The position numbers and the translations under genes were made by a program. The notes under the pieces are model-generated. The model did no database searches, was not told the DNA's origin, and saw only the letters and a list, made by a program, of their open reading frames with translations. Shown here piece after piece: positions 6,653 to 13,106 of a stretch of DNA of 13,690 nt. Source of the DNA: Ilumatobacteraceae bacterium (lineage in GTDB: Bacteria; Actinomycetota; Acidimicrobiia; Acidimicrobiales; Ilumatobacteraceae); NCBI GenBank assembly GCA_021741795.1, contig JAIOXC010000026.1:1-13690 (forward strand). The letters are read 5' to 3'. The first letter of the stretch is position 1; each line of letters begins with the position of its first letter.

Positions 6653-7972
6653 GTGACTGAACGATTGCCAACCGTCGTGATCGTCGGACGACCCAATGTG
6701 GGCAAGAGCACCCTCTTCAATAGGTTTTTGGGCGCTCAGGTTGCAATTGTTGAGGATCAACCGGGTATTACCCGTGACCGTTTTGAGCGAGATGTCGAGT
6801 GGATCGGCAAGAAATTTAGTGTGGTTGATACGGGTGGATGGATGCCTGGTGGCTCCGAACTCGACACCAAAGTGAGCCGCCAAGTCGAGGAGGCCGCTCG
6901 GGCGGCCGACCTTGTGTTGTTTGTGGTTGATACATGGGTTGGAGTGACTCACGATGATGAACTCATTGCTGCTTGGCTGAGAAAGATTGATCGCCCAGTT
7001 CTTGTTGTGTCCAACAAGATTGACTCTGAACGTCGTGAGACAGATCGCTGGGATTTCCTTTCTCTCGGCTTTGGCGAACCAATTGCAGTGTCTGCTCTGC
7101 ATGGTCGTAAATCGGGCGATTTGCTGGATGCGATTCTTGAGCGTGTTGAGGCGCTCGACATGGAACCAGAACCAGAGCTTGGCGATGCCATCCGTGCTCC
7201 TGGTATTCCACGCGTGTCAATTGTTGGTCGTCCAAACGTTGGCAAGAGCACTCTTTTCAATCGCTTGGTGGGCGAAGATCGTTCGATCACTCACGACATG
7301 CCAGGGACCACGCGCGATGCGATCGACACGCAGGTGGATACCGAAGATGGGCCAATGGTTTTTGTCGATACCGCAGGAATGCGTCGGAAAAGCAAAGTGG
7401 ATGAATCGGCGGAGTATTACTCGTTCGTGCGCGCGCTACGTGCTGTTGACGAATCAGACGTTGCTTTGTTGGTGATTGATGCACATGACGGCATCACGAG
7501 CCAAGACCAACGGTTGGCCGAGCGTATTGATGCTGCAGGTTGTCCGGTCATTGTGATCCTCAACAAGTGGGAAACACTCGACGCCGAGGGTCGCGAACAT
7601 ATCGACAACGAGATGACTCGCAAATTGTATTTCATTGGAGATGCGCCGGTGCTCAAGGTTTCTGCACTGACTGGCAAAGGCGTGCATCGCTTGCTGCCAA
7701 TCTTGCAAGAGTGCATCGTGCATTATCACAAACGCGTTCCCACCCGTGATGTCAACAAGGTGATGGCGGAAGCACAGCAAAAACAACCAGCGGGCAGCGG
7801 TGCTCGAGTGTTGTATGCACTACAGGGTGCAACTGATCCTCCAACGTTTACATTGTTTGTCAATCGCGAGTTGCCAGCACCCTATTTGCGTTATCTCGAG
7901 CGTTGTATTCGTGAGAAATTTGAATTTGGTTCAACTCCAATCAAGATGCGTGTCCGCAAACGCTCAGAGTAG
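6653..7972 (+). CDS. der: ribosome biogenesis GTPase Der (EngA)
   Basis: Der is a double-GTPase that assists maturation of the 50S ribosomal subunit. From GTG 6653 it has 439 residues, normal for the family. Both G domains are complete. The first has GRPNVGKST at 12-20, DTGG at 59-62 and NKID at 121-124; the second has GRPNVGKST at 192-200, DTAG at 239-242 and NKWE at 304-307. The C-terminal KH-like domain (about 340-439) ends in the basic KMRVRKRSE. The open frame extends upstream to 6581 but would overlap ispH, and those residues do not look like Der. The TACAAT box 6 nt before GTG 6653 fixes the start. A small zinc-ribbon gene follows after 4 bp and is probably co-transcribed. Confidence 0.96.
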   Translation: MTERLPTVVIVGRPNVGKSTLFNRFLGAQVAIVEDQPGITRDRFERDVEWIGKKFSVVDTGGWMPGGSELDTKVSRQVEEAARAADLVLFVVDTWVGVTHDDELIAAWLRKIDRPVLVVSNKIDSERRETDRWDFLSLGFGEPIAVSALHGRKSGDLLDAILERVEALDMEPEPELGDAIRAPGIPRVSIVGRPNVGKSTLFNRLVGEDRSITHDMPGTTRDAIDTQVDTEDGPMVFVDTAGMRRKSKVDESAEYYSFVRALRAVDESDVALLVIDAHDGITSQDQRLAERIDAAGCPVIVILNKWETLDAEGREHIDNEMTRKLYFIGDAPVLKVSALTGKGVHRLLPILQECIVHYHKRVPTRDVNKVMAEAQQKQPAGSGARVLYALQGATDPPTFTLFVNRELPAPYLRYLERCIREKFEFGSTPIKMRVRKRSE

Positions 7973-7976
7973 ACAC

Positions 7977-8228
7977 ATGCCCTGGTGTGAAGAGTGTTCA
8001 AAGTATTTGGCGCCCAGCGCAATGTTGGCTGATGGTAGTTGCCCCAAATGTTTGAAACCGATTGCAGAATTCAATATCAATGGTGGGCTCACCGCTAAAA
8101 CGATCAATATAAAAAGACTCGCACAGAGTTCTGCTGACGAGGATGTTTCAGTTCCGTGGCACTTCAAGTTGCTTGTTGGCGCATTGGTCGTGTATTTGTC
8201 GTGGAGAGTTGTGGATCTCTTTCGCTAG
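7977..8228 (+). CDS. small zinc-ribbon protein with C-terminal membrane helix
   Basis: This 83-residue protein has an N-terminal CxxC-14-CxxC zinc ribbon (C4, C7, C22, C25), a polar linker, and one hydrophobic C-terminal helix at about 63-79 (start PWHFKLLVGALVVYL). It would sit as a tail-anchored protein with the zinc ribbon in the cytoplasm. The start is the ATG 4 bp after the der stop; the open frame extends further upstream only because it overlaps der. I do not recognise a named family and assign no function. The tight linkage to der suggests co-transcription and possibly a link to ribosome assembly or membranes, but that is inference. Confidence 0.75.
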   Translation: MPWCEECSKYLAPSAMLADGSCPKCLKPIAEFNINGGLTAKTINIKRLAQSSADEDVSVPWHFKLLVGALVVYLSWRVVDLFR

Positions 8229-8230
8229 GG

Positions 8231-8236
8231 TAAGTT
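8231..8236 (+). promoter_or_regulatory. -10 element TAAGTT for tRNA-Pro
   Basis: TAAGTT lies 9 nt before the first base of the tRNA, as expected if transcription starts a few bases ahead of the mature 5' end. TTGTGG at 8209-8214, 16 bp upstream and inside the zinc-ribbon gene, is a reasonable -35 box. Confidence 0.5.
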
Positions 8237-8245
8237 GCCAAGATG

Positions 8246-8320
8246 CGGGCTGTAGCGCAGCTTGGTTAGCGTGCTTGTCTGGGGGACAAGAGGTCGCGGG
8301 TTCAAATCCCGCCAGCCCGA
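8246..8320 (+). tRNA. tRNA-Pro (anticodon GGG)
   Basis: A complete 75-nt cloverleaf can be folded by eye. The acceptor stem is CGGGCTG with CAGCCCG, the D stem GCGC with GCGT, and the anticodon stem CTTGT with ACAAG. The 7-nt loop carries GGG at 8281-8283, and the T stem GCGGG pairs with CCCGC around TTCAAAT. The discriminator is A, and CCA is not encoded. GGG reads proline codons CCC and CCU. It lies alone between der/zinc-ribbon and the EamA gene. Confidence 0.97.
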
Positions 8321-8352
8321 CTAGAAAGAGTCTCTGGAGCGACTAGTCGGGA

Positions 8353-9261
8353 TTAACTGTTCGACGCATAGCCAACCATGGACAGCGAGATTGCTGCCAG
8401 CACTAGTCCGATTACTTGGCTGGTGTGTAGTTTTTCTTTGTCGAGTGTGACTGCAAGTCCAACGGTGGAAACTGGATAGAGCGCAGTGATTACTCCAACA
8501 AGCGAGAGCAATCCGCCATGGATGGCTAGTAGGTACAGAGCATTAGCGGTCGTGTCCAGCAAACCAGAAAGCATTGCAAGTGGTAGGACGGAGCGAGCAA
8601 CATGGATGCGCCCCGAACCGAAATACGCAACGAGAGCAACAGTTGGCACGCTGATCATTCGTTGCCCAAGCAGTGGCCACAAACCAGCATCTTCGGACGT
8701 TTGAGCGAGACAAACAAAGATCACTCCGAACCCGAGACCGGAAATGAATGCGTAAATAATTGCGCGCAGGGGAGTAGGTAGGTCGTGATGACCGAGTGCA
8801 TCCCCCACAAGCGCTACAGCAATTGCTGCTGCAGCCATTCCGAAGTATGCGATTTGAGCAGGACGTTCGCCTTGGATCAAACCCACGACAACAGGGCTGC
8901 ACATGCCAACAATTGCTGATATCGGAGCAACGACGGTCATGGATCCAAGAGACATCGCTTGATAAAAAGCAACCAACGCTATTGCACCACCGGCACCAGC
9001 GAAACCGCTCCACCACCAGTCGTGGGTGCTCATCACTGGAGTATTGCTAAGAGTAATGACGATTGCGAGCAAGATAAGTGCAACAAACTGTCCGAGAAAA
9101 GTGACTGCTGCAGCTTTAGATACCTTTGAGGCGCGTCCACCGCAATAGTCGGCGACTCCGTATAACAATGCCGCACCGCACGCCCATACAAGAACCATGC
9201 ACATCAGTATGGCGGTTACGCCGTATCCTTCAAGCGTCAGAGCATTGGTTAGTAAAAGCAT
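8353..9261 (-). CDS. EamA/DMT-family transporter
   Basis: This 302-residue, highly hydrophobic protein has about ten predicted membrane helices in two repeated halves (about 12-152 and 166-298). That is the layout of drug/metabolite transporters of the EamA family. The first repeat ends in the typical AFYQAMSLGSMTVVAPISAI and the second in LYLLAIHGGLLSLVGVITAL followed by LYPVSTV. Members export metabolites or amino acids or take up small solutes; the substrate cannot be inferred. ATG 9261 is the longest start; an ATG at residue 20 (just before the first strong helix) is possible. Its start lies 24 bp from that of the divergent DUF554 gene. It ends 32 bp from the tRNA 3' end, facing it. Confidence 0.88.
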   Translation of the reverse strand: MLLLTNALTLEGYGVTAILMCMVLVWACGAALLYGVADYCGGRASKVSKAAAVTFLGQFVALILLAIVITLSNTPVMSTHDWWWSGFAGAGGAIALVAFYQAMSLGSMTVVAPISAIVGMCSPVVVGLIQGERPAQIAYFGMAAAAIAVALVGDALGHHDLPTPLRAIIYAFISGLGFGVIFVCLAQTSEDAGLWPLLGQRMISVPTVALVAYFGSGRIHVARSVLPLAMLSGLLDTTANALYLLAIHGGLLSLVGVITALYPVSTVGLAVTLDKEKLHTSQVIGLVLAAISLSMVGYASNS

Positions 9262-9273
9262 GGGTCAATTAAC

Positions 9274-9279
9274 AAGGAG
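9274..9279 (+). promoter_or_regulatory. ribosome binding site of DUF554 gene
   Basis: AAGGAG lies 6 nt before GTG 9286, an ideal Shine-Dalgarno distance, and fixes this GTG as the start. Its promoter must lie inside the 5' part of the divergent EamA gene. Confidence 0.65.
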
Positions 9280-9285
9280 TGTGGT

Positions 9286-9996
9286 GTGCGCGGTTTAGGG
9301 ACATTGATCAACACACTGACGGTTCTTGTTGGCGGTGGACTTGGATTAGTGATTGGACACCGGATTCCCGATCGAATTCGAGTGTTGGTGGTGCAGGTGA
9401 TTGGGTTGGTCACGCTCGCACTTGGGTTGAGTGATGTGATCAAGACTGACAACATGGTTTTTCCGTTACTAGGCATGGTGTTGGGTGGCATAATCGGTGA
9501 GTTGATCCGTGTTGAAGATCGCCTCATTCAGATTGGGGAAGTGCTGAAAAAACGGTTTGCATCGGACAGTGCTGATAATCGTTTCGTGAATGGGTTTGTT
9601 ACCGCTTCGCTGTTGTTTTGCGTTGGGCCGTTAACCATCTTGGGAGCAATAGAAGACGCGAGCGGTAAGACGCCGCAGTTGTACATCATCAAGGGAAGCC
9701 TCGACGGTTTCATGACCGTAATTTTTGCAGCTCTGTACGGAGTTGGCGCCATATTTAGCGCCGTCAGCGTGTTTGTTGTGCAAGGAACATTGACTCTGTT
9801 TGGCACGCGTCTCGATTTGTTGTTGGACGAGCGGATGCGTACAGAGTTATTTGCAGCGGGTGGGTTGGCTGTAATGGCCATTGGACTTAATTTGCTGGAG
9901 ATCAAGAAGATCAGGCTTGGATCATTGCTACCAGGTTTGATAATCACACCTTTGCTGGTCTGGATATTTGCAACCCCGGGTCGTCTCTGGTCGTAA
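9286..9996 (+). CDS. DUF554 family membrane protein (YqgA/YdfK-like)
   Basis: This 236-residue polytopic membrane protein has about seven hydrophobic segments and matches DUF554. It begins GTLINTLTVLVGGGLGL, has a short amphipathic stretch near 75-100, the conserved FVNGFVTASLLFCVGPLTIL-type segment at about 100-120, and the KGSLDGF sequence near 140. The C-terminal half carries glycine-rich helices ending near LLPGLIITPLLV. Function is not established for the family; transport has been suggested. The start is set by the Shine-Dalgarno sequence at 9274-9279. SRAP follows after 20 bp with its own promoter. Confidence 0.9.
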   Translation: MRGLGTLINTLTVLVGGGLGLVIGHRIPDRIRVLVVQVIGLVTLALGLSDVIKTDNMVFPLLGMVLGGIIGELIRVEDRLIQIGEVLKKRFASDSADNRFVNGFVTASLLFCVGPLTILGAIEDASGKTPQLYIIKGSLDGFMTVIFAALYGVGAIFSAVSVFVVQGTLTLFGTRLDLLLDERMRTELFAAGGLAVMAIGLNLLEIKKIRLGSLLPGLIITPLLVWIFATPGRLWS

Positions 9997-10003
9997 GTTG
10001 GAC

Positions 10004-10009
10004 TAATTT
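10004..10009 (+). promoter_or_regulatory. -10 element TAATTT, leaderless start of SRAP gene
   Basis: TAATTT lies 7 nt before ATG 10017, in the 20-bp gap after DUF554, and there is no Shine-Dalgarno sequence. This gives the gene its own leaderless promoter. Confidence 0.45.
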
Positions 10010-10016
10010 TTAGTTC

Positions 10017-10760
10017 ATGTGCGGAAGATTTGTGCGCAAGACAACTGCGCTAGAGATCTCAGATATTTTCTCGTGTTCTCTCGCTACGGATGAATTGCCA
10101 ATCAGTTTTAATGTTGCGCCAACTAGTCGTGTTTTGGGGATTGTAAGTTCGACAGGCGGGCCATCGGTTGTGAGTTTTTTGTGGGGACTGATTCCTCGCT
10201 GGGCGCCGGATGCATCTCGTGCGGCGAGTCTGATCAATGCACGCATTGAGACTGTTGCCGAGAAGCCATCGTTTCGTGACTTGGTAGCGCAACACCGGTG
10301 TGTGATTCCGATGGATGGCTACTTTGAGTGGCAAGAGCAATTACGTCATGACGCAATGAAGCCGATCAAGCAGCCGTTTTATTTCTCTGCCAGAAGTCAA
10401 TCGCGTTATTCACATGAGGGAGTTCTCGCTGTGGCTGGGTTGTGGACTGCATGGAAAGACCCGAATCAGTCGAACGGTCAGATTGTGCACACTGCGGTTG
10501 CATTAACAACCGATGCAAATGACATGGTGAGCCAGGTACATCATCGAATGCCAGTTTTGCTGGATCGTTCTGGAGTGGCAAATTGGCTAGACGATAAAAA
10601 TATCAACCCGCTTGCTCAAATACAGGTCGTTGATACTGATGCACTTGTGGTGTGCGCGGTCAGTACAAAAGTAAATAGTTCGAGAAATAATGGAAGTGAT
10701 TTGATTGAACCAATCGATTTGACAAAAACAGAATCGTTGGGCGAACTCAAATTGTTTTAA
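10017..10760 (+). CDS. SOS response-associated peptidase (SRAP, YedK/HMCES family)
   Basis: SRAP proteins bind abasic sites in single-stranded DNA and form a stable thiazolidine crosslink through Cys2, which protects and later releases the lesion. This 247-residue protein begins MCGRF, so Cys2 is at the N-terminus once Met is removed; this fixes the start. The other active-site residues are visible: N74 in SLINARIET, E104 in GYFEWQ and H176 in VHHRMPV. An insertion-like polar stretch lies at about 106-135, and the C-terminus is normal. It acts in the cytoplasm on DNA. The gene converges on the HIT gene, overlapping it by 14 bp. No LexA-type operator was recognised upstream. Confidence 0.95.
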   Translation: MCGRFVRKTTALEISDIFSCSLATDELPISFNVAPTSRVLGIVSSTGGPSVVSFLWGLIPRWAPDASRAASLINARIETVAEKPSFRDLVAQHRCVIPMDGYFEWQEQLRHDAMKPIKQPFYFSARSQSRYSHEGVLAVAGLWTAWKDPNQSNGQIVHTAVALTTDANDMVSQVHHRMPVLLDRSGVANWLDDKNINPLAQIQVVDTDALVVCAVSTKVNSSRNNGSDLIEPIDLTKTESLGELKLF

Positions 10761-11148
10761 GAATTGAAGCGATCTTTTGAGCTTGTGCTGCAAGCTCTGT
10801 CGGGTCAACATGAGATGCTGCTTGATCGAACGAGAGGTCGGACATCGTGTCGGCTGGAATGACGTGCAGATGGCAGTGGGGAACTTCGAAACCGGCAATA
10901 ATGAGCGCGACGCGTCTGCAGTCGTACAACTGCTTTTGGGCGTTTCCAATGTTTTTTGCCACTCGCATGAGGTGATCTGACGTGGCTGTCGGTAGGTCTG
11001 TCCATTGATCAATTTCTTCGATTGGAACCACCAACGTATGACCCGTTGAGATCGGGTTGATTGTCAAGAATGCGACGCAGATCTCATCTCTGTACACAAA
11101 ATGGCCAGGTATCTCTCCGCGGATGATGCGTGTAAACAGAGTCTGCAT
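10747..11148 (-). CDS. HIT-family hydrolase (HinT-like)
   Basis: This 133-residue nucleotide-binding hydrolase has the histidine triad HCHLHVI (H91, H93, H95). The usual N-terminal FTRIIRGEIP, a conserved asparagine in the NPISTGHTLVVP strand (about 31-42), and a short alpha/beta fold are present. Such enzymes cleave nucleoside phosphoramidates or adenylates. The long open frame reaches 11367, but the proper start is ATG 11148: the family begins here, and TACAAT lies 7 nt upstream on the minus strand. The longer frame would run through the 5' half of pgsA. The stop overlaps the end of SRAP, and the gene is divergent from pgsA. Confidence 0.92.
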   Translation of the reverse strand: MQTLFTRIIRGEIPGHFVYRDEICVAFLTINPISTGHTLVVPIEEIDQWTDLPTATSDHLMRVAKNIGNAQKQLYDCRRVALIIAGFEVPHCHLHVIPADTMSDLSFDQAASHVDPTELAAQAQKIASILKTI

Positions 11149-11155
11149 GGTGAAG

Positions 11156-11161
11156 ATTGTA
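11156..11161 (-). promoter_or_regulatory. -10 element TACAAT, leaderless start of HIT gene
   Basis: On the minus strand TACAAT is followed by CTTCACC (7 nt) and ATG 11148. It overlaps by two bases the plus-strand TAGTGT proposed for pgsA, so the two promoters probably interfere. Confidence 0.5.
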
Positions 11162-11165
11162 GTGT
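11160..11165 (+). promoter_or_regulatory. possible -10 element TAGTGT for pgsA
   Basis: TAGTGT lies 8 nt before GTG 11174. It is the only TANNNT near the probable start and shares its first two bases with the divergent HIT -10 element. The spacing is one or two bases longer than elsewhere in the window, so confidence is lower. Confidence 0.35.
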
Positions 11166-11173
11166 CGGTGATC

Positions 11174-11761
11174 GTGAGCACTGAAAAGCCAAGTCTGACT
11201 TCCGGAATGTGGTCTATTCCGAATGCGATTACTTTGGCTCGACTCTGTATGTTGCCAGTTTTTTTGTATGTGCTATTCGCACGAGAAAATCGCGCGGGCG
11301 CCGCATGGTTGTTGGGTGCTATTTCGTATACCGATTGGATCGATGGTTGGGTGGCTCGAAAACTCAATCAGACTTCAGTCTTCGGATCGGTGTTTGATCC
11401 GTTCGTGGATCGCATGCTGTTCATTGTGGCAACGTTGGGCGTAATGATCGATGGAGGAGTGCCAAGTTGGTTCTGTATCGCGATTCTTGTGCGCGAGATC
11501 ACGGTTGGTGGTGCCATGGTGGTGGCAACCCTGTTCGGTATGCAGCGATTTGCGGTCAGTTATTGGGGCAAGTGGTACACCCTGTTCTTGATGACGTCCG
11601 TGCCGTTGCTGTTATTAGGATCCAGTTCATTCGGGCTCGCCGATGGAGCAACAACATTGGGTTGGATACTTGCTGTGCCTGGTCTTGCGTTGAGTTATTA
11701 CACGGCGGTTATGTATGTGCCCGTGATTCGGGCAAACCTGCGTGCAGGGCGTGTTGGCTGA
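11174..11761 (+). CDS. pgsA: CDP-alcohol phosphatidyltransferase (PgsA-like)
   Basis: This integral membrane enzyme of phospholipid synthesis transfers a phosphatidyl group from CDP-diacylglycerol to an alcohol, probably glycerol 3-phosphate. From GTG 11174 it has 195 residues. The full family signature DxxDGxxARx8GxxxDxxxD is present (D54, D57, G58, A61, R62, G71, D75, D79), with about six helices, starting after SIPNAITLARLCMLPVF. Start choices are GTG 11162, 11168 or 11174 and ATG 11207; I prefer 11174 for length and promoter spacing. In Mycobacterium, pgsA2 also lies a few genes upstream of garA, which supports the assignment. A cardiolipin or phosphatidylinositol-phosphate synthase cannot be excluded. 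Confidence 0.85.
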   Translation: MSTEKPSLTSGMWSIPNAITLARLCMLPVFLYVLFARENRAGAAWLLGAISYTDWIDGWVARKLNQTSVFGSVFDPFVDRMLFIVATLGVMIDGGVPSWFCIAILVREITVGGAMVVATLFGMQRFAVSYWGKWYTLFLMTSVPLLLLGSSSFGLADGATTLGWILAVPGLALSYYTAVMYVPVIRANLRAGRVG

Positions 11762-11765
11762 AGGC

Positions 11766-11771
11766 TACGGT
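11766..11771 (+). promoter_or_regulatory. -10 element TACGGT, leaderless start of FHA gene
   Basis: TACGGT is followed by AGGGGT (6 nt) and ATG 11778. The AGGGG is too close to the ATG to act as a Shine-Dalgarno sequence. The site lies just after the pgsA stop, so the FHA gene has its own promoter. Confidence 0.5.
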
Positions 11772-11777
11772 AGGGGT

Positions 11778-12275
11778 ATGGCCTACACATTTTGCAACTC
11801 ATGTGGTCATCGAAATCCTCCTGAATCTACGTTTTGTTCCGCCTGCGGCACTGTGCTGGATCATCCGAGCGAGCGCACAATAGTGCTGGCAAAAGTAGAT
11901 CCGCTGCAGGACGCTCCAGGAGATCAGGACAATGTGCATGTGCTGTTGAGCGAGATTCGCGGAAATCAGAATGCTCACGGGTTGTTGGTGATGCGTTCGG
12001 GCGAGCGATCGGGTGAACGGTTTTCTTTGGCACTGGATCGTGTCGAAATTGGTCGAAACCCAGAATGCACAGTATGTCTTGATGATGTCACGGTGTCTCG
12101 TCGGCATGCCGAATTACGGCTTGGAAGTGATGGCTACGTGATGACCGACATGGGTTCGCTGAATGGCACGTACGTCAATCAGGAGCGCGTAGAGGAGATG
12201 TTGTTACAGAATGGAGACGAATTACAGGTTGGTAAGTATCGAATGGTGTTTTTTGACGGCGCTAGTAATTCATAA
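11778..12275 (+). CDS. zinc-ribbon and FHA domain protein (GarA-like)
   Basis: This 165-residue cytoplasmic signalling protein starts with a zinc ribbon (C6, C9, C20, C23 in CNSC and CSAC), then a linker with SERTIVL (Thr34). The FHA domain covers about 68-160, and its phosphothreonine-binding residues are GR at 92-93, S107, H110 and SLNGT at 127-131. Synteny matches GarA (Rv1827), which binds its own phosphorylated N-terminal threonine and switches 2-oxoglutarate and glutamate metabolism. Unlike GarA it carries a zinc ribbon. Thr34 is a candidate kinase site by position (inference). I chose ATG 11778, not an upstream in-frame ATG inside pgsA, because of the CNSC start and the -10 spacing. 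Confidence 0.9.
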   Translation: MAYTFCNSCGHRNPPESTFCSACGTVLDHPSERTIVLAKVDPLQDAPGDQDNVHVLLSEIRGNQNAHGLLVMRSGERSGERFSLALDRVEIGRNPECTVCLDDVTVSRRHAELRLGSDGYVMTDMGSLNGTYVNQERVEEMLLQNGDELQVGKYRMVFFDGASNS

Positions 12276-12289
12276 ATTACTGCTTTTTT
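12264..12289 (+). terminator. rho-independent terminator after FHA gene
   Basis: A perfect 7-bp stem AGTAATT / AATTACT with loop CATA is followed, after GC, by six Ts. The FHA stop codon TAA (12273-12275) lies at the end of the loop. The stem is AT-rich and therefore weak. It separates the FHA gene from the MerR gene. Confidence 0.55.
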
Positions 12290-12326
12290 GATTTCGTGAG
12301 ATGAGTGACAGAATGTACGACCTGTG

Positions 12327-13106
12327 ATGACTGACAAGAACTACCTCTCAATCGGCGAAGTTTTGGGCCTGCTACTGGAAGAGTTTCCCGACGTAACTAT
12401 TTCAAAGATTCGTTTTCTTGAAAGTCAGGGATTGATCGAACCTGAGCGCACCGCATCTGGTTATCGCAAATTCAGCAAATCTGAAGTCGAAAGGTTGCGA
12501 TTTATTTTGCGTGAACAACGCGAGAACTATCTGCCACTAAAAGTGATTCGCACAAAATTAGAAGGCGATACCAGTGATGGAATGATCAGGCCCTATGACG
12601 ACACTTCGCCTCACATCGAAAGAAGTCAGTCAACTAGTGGTGGTCATCCTGCAGCGCGTCTCAATCTTGCAAAAGCTCCGAATGCACCCTCGCGTGCTGC
12701 AAAGAAAGCCGACGATACATCTTCGATCAGTCGTTCCGAGCTGTTGCAAGATCTTGAAGCGAACGATGTTGTGCTGAAGTCACTTGTGGCGAACGGTCTT
12801 GTAAAACCACGCATGGTCGGCGACATCGAAATGTATAGCCCTCTTGATAAAGAGATCGTCTCGATTGCGTCGCAGTTCATCGACAAAGGTATTGATGTTC
12901 GACACCTTAAAACTTTGAAGCACTCTGCCGAACGAGAGTTTGGATTGTTTGAACAGCGAATCATGCCATTCCTGCGACAACGCAATCCGGCAGCGCGACA
13001 AGAAGCAATGGAACTGCTCAACGAATTGACCGATCTTGCAGACCAAATGCGAACAGCCTTTGTCACTGTGGCTGCACGCGCCTACAACGAAGGCCGGTCG
13101 CTGTAG
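12327..13106 (+). CDS. MerR-family transcriptional regulator (FtsR/Rv1828-like)
   Basis: This 259-residue regulator has an N-terminal winged helix-turn-helix of MerR type. It begins YLSIGEVLGLL, with recognition-helix sequence TISKIRFLESQGLIEPERT and the wing SGYRKF (about 8-50). A long linker and a C-terminal helical domain (about 130-255) follow. Location between a GarA-like gene and a DUF151 gene identifies it as the Rv1828 orthologue, called FtsR in Corynebacterium, where it activates ftsZ. No cofactor cysteines of metal-sensing MerR proteins are evident. A GTG at 12324 is an alternative start. The stop TAG overlaps by one base the GTG of the nuclease gene, so the two are coupled. Confidence 0.92.
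   Translation: MTDKNYLSIGEVLGLLLEEFPDVTISKIRFLESQGLIEPERTASGYRKFSKSEVERLRFILREQRENYLPLKVIRTKLEGDTSDGMIRPYDDTSPHIERSQSTSGGHPAARLNLAKAPNAPSRAAKKADDTSSISRSELLQDLEANDVVLKSLVANGLVKPRMVGDIEMYSPLDKEIVSIASQFIDKGIDVRHLKTLKHSAEREFGLFEQRIMPFLRQRNPAARQEAMELLNELTDLADQMRTAFVTVAARAYNEGRSL

Noticed and set aside
7800..7976. Longer version of the zinc-ribbon protein starting inside der
   Set aside because: The extra 59 residues come from another reading frame of the Der C-terminal domain, and the ATG at 7977 directly precedes the zinc ribbon.
8246..8320. tRNA as an integration hotspot with a mobile element next to it
   Set aside because: Both sides carry ordinary chromosomal genes and no integrase, direct repeat or shift in composition was seen.
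8340..8349. Palindrome CGACTAGTCG between tRNA-Pro and EamA
   Set aside because: It is a 10-bp palindrome without a loop or T run; it could be chance. No integrase or attachment-site repeat was seen near the tRNA.
11149..11367. N-terminal extension of the HIT frame
   Set aside because: It lies antisense to the 5' half of pgsA, shows no family similarity, and the HIT family starts at about ATG 11148, which has its own promoter spacing.
11742..11777. Upstream start of the FHA frame
   Set aside because: It overlaps the end of pgsA; ATG 11778 starts directly before the zinc ribbon and has a -10 element 6 nt upstream.
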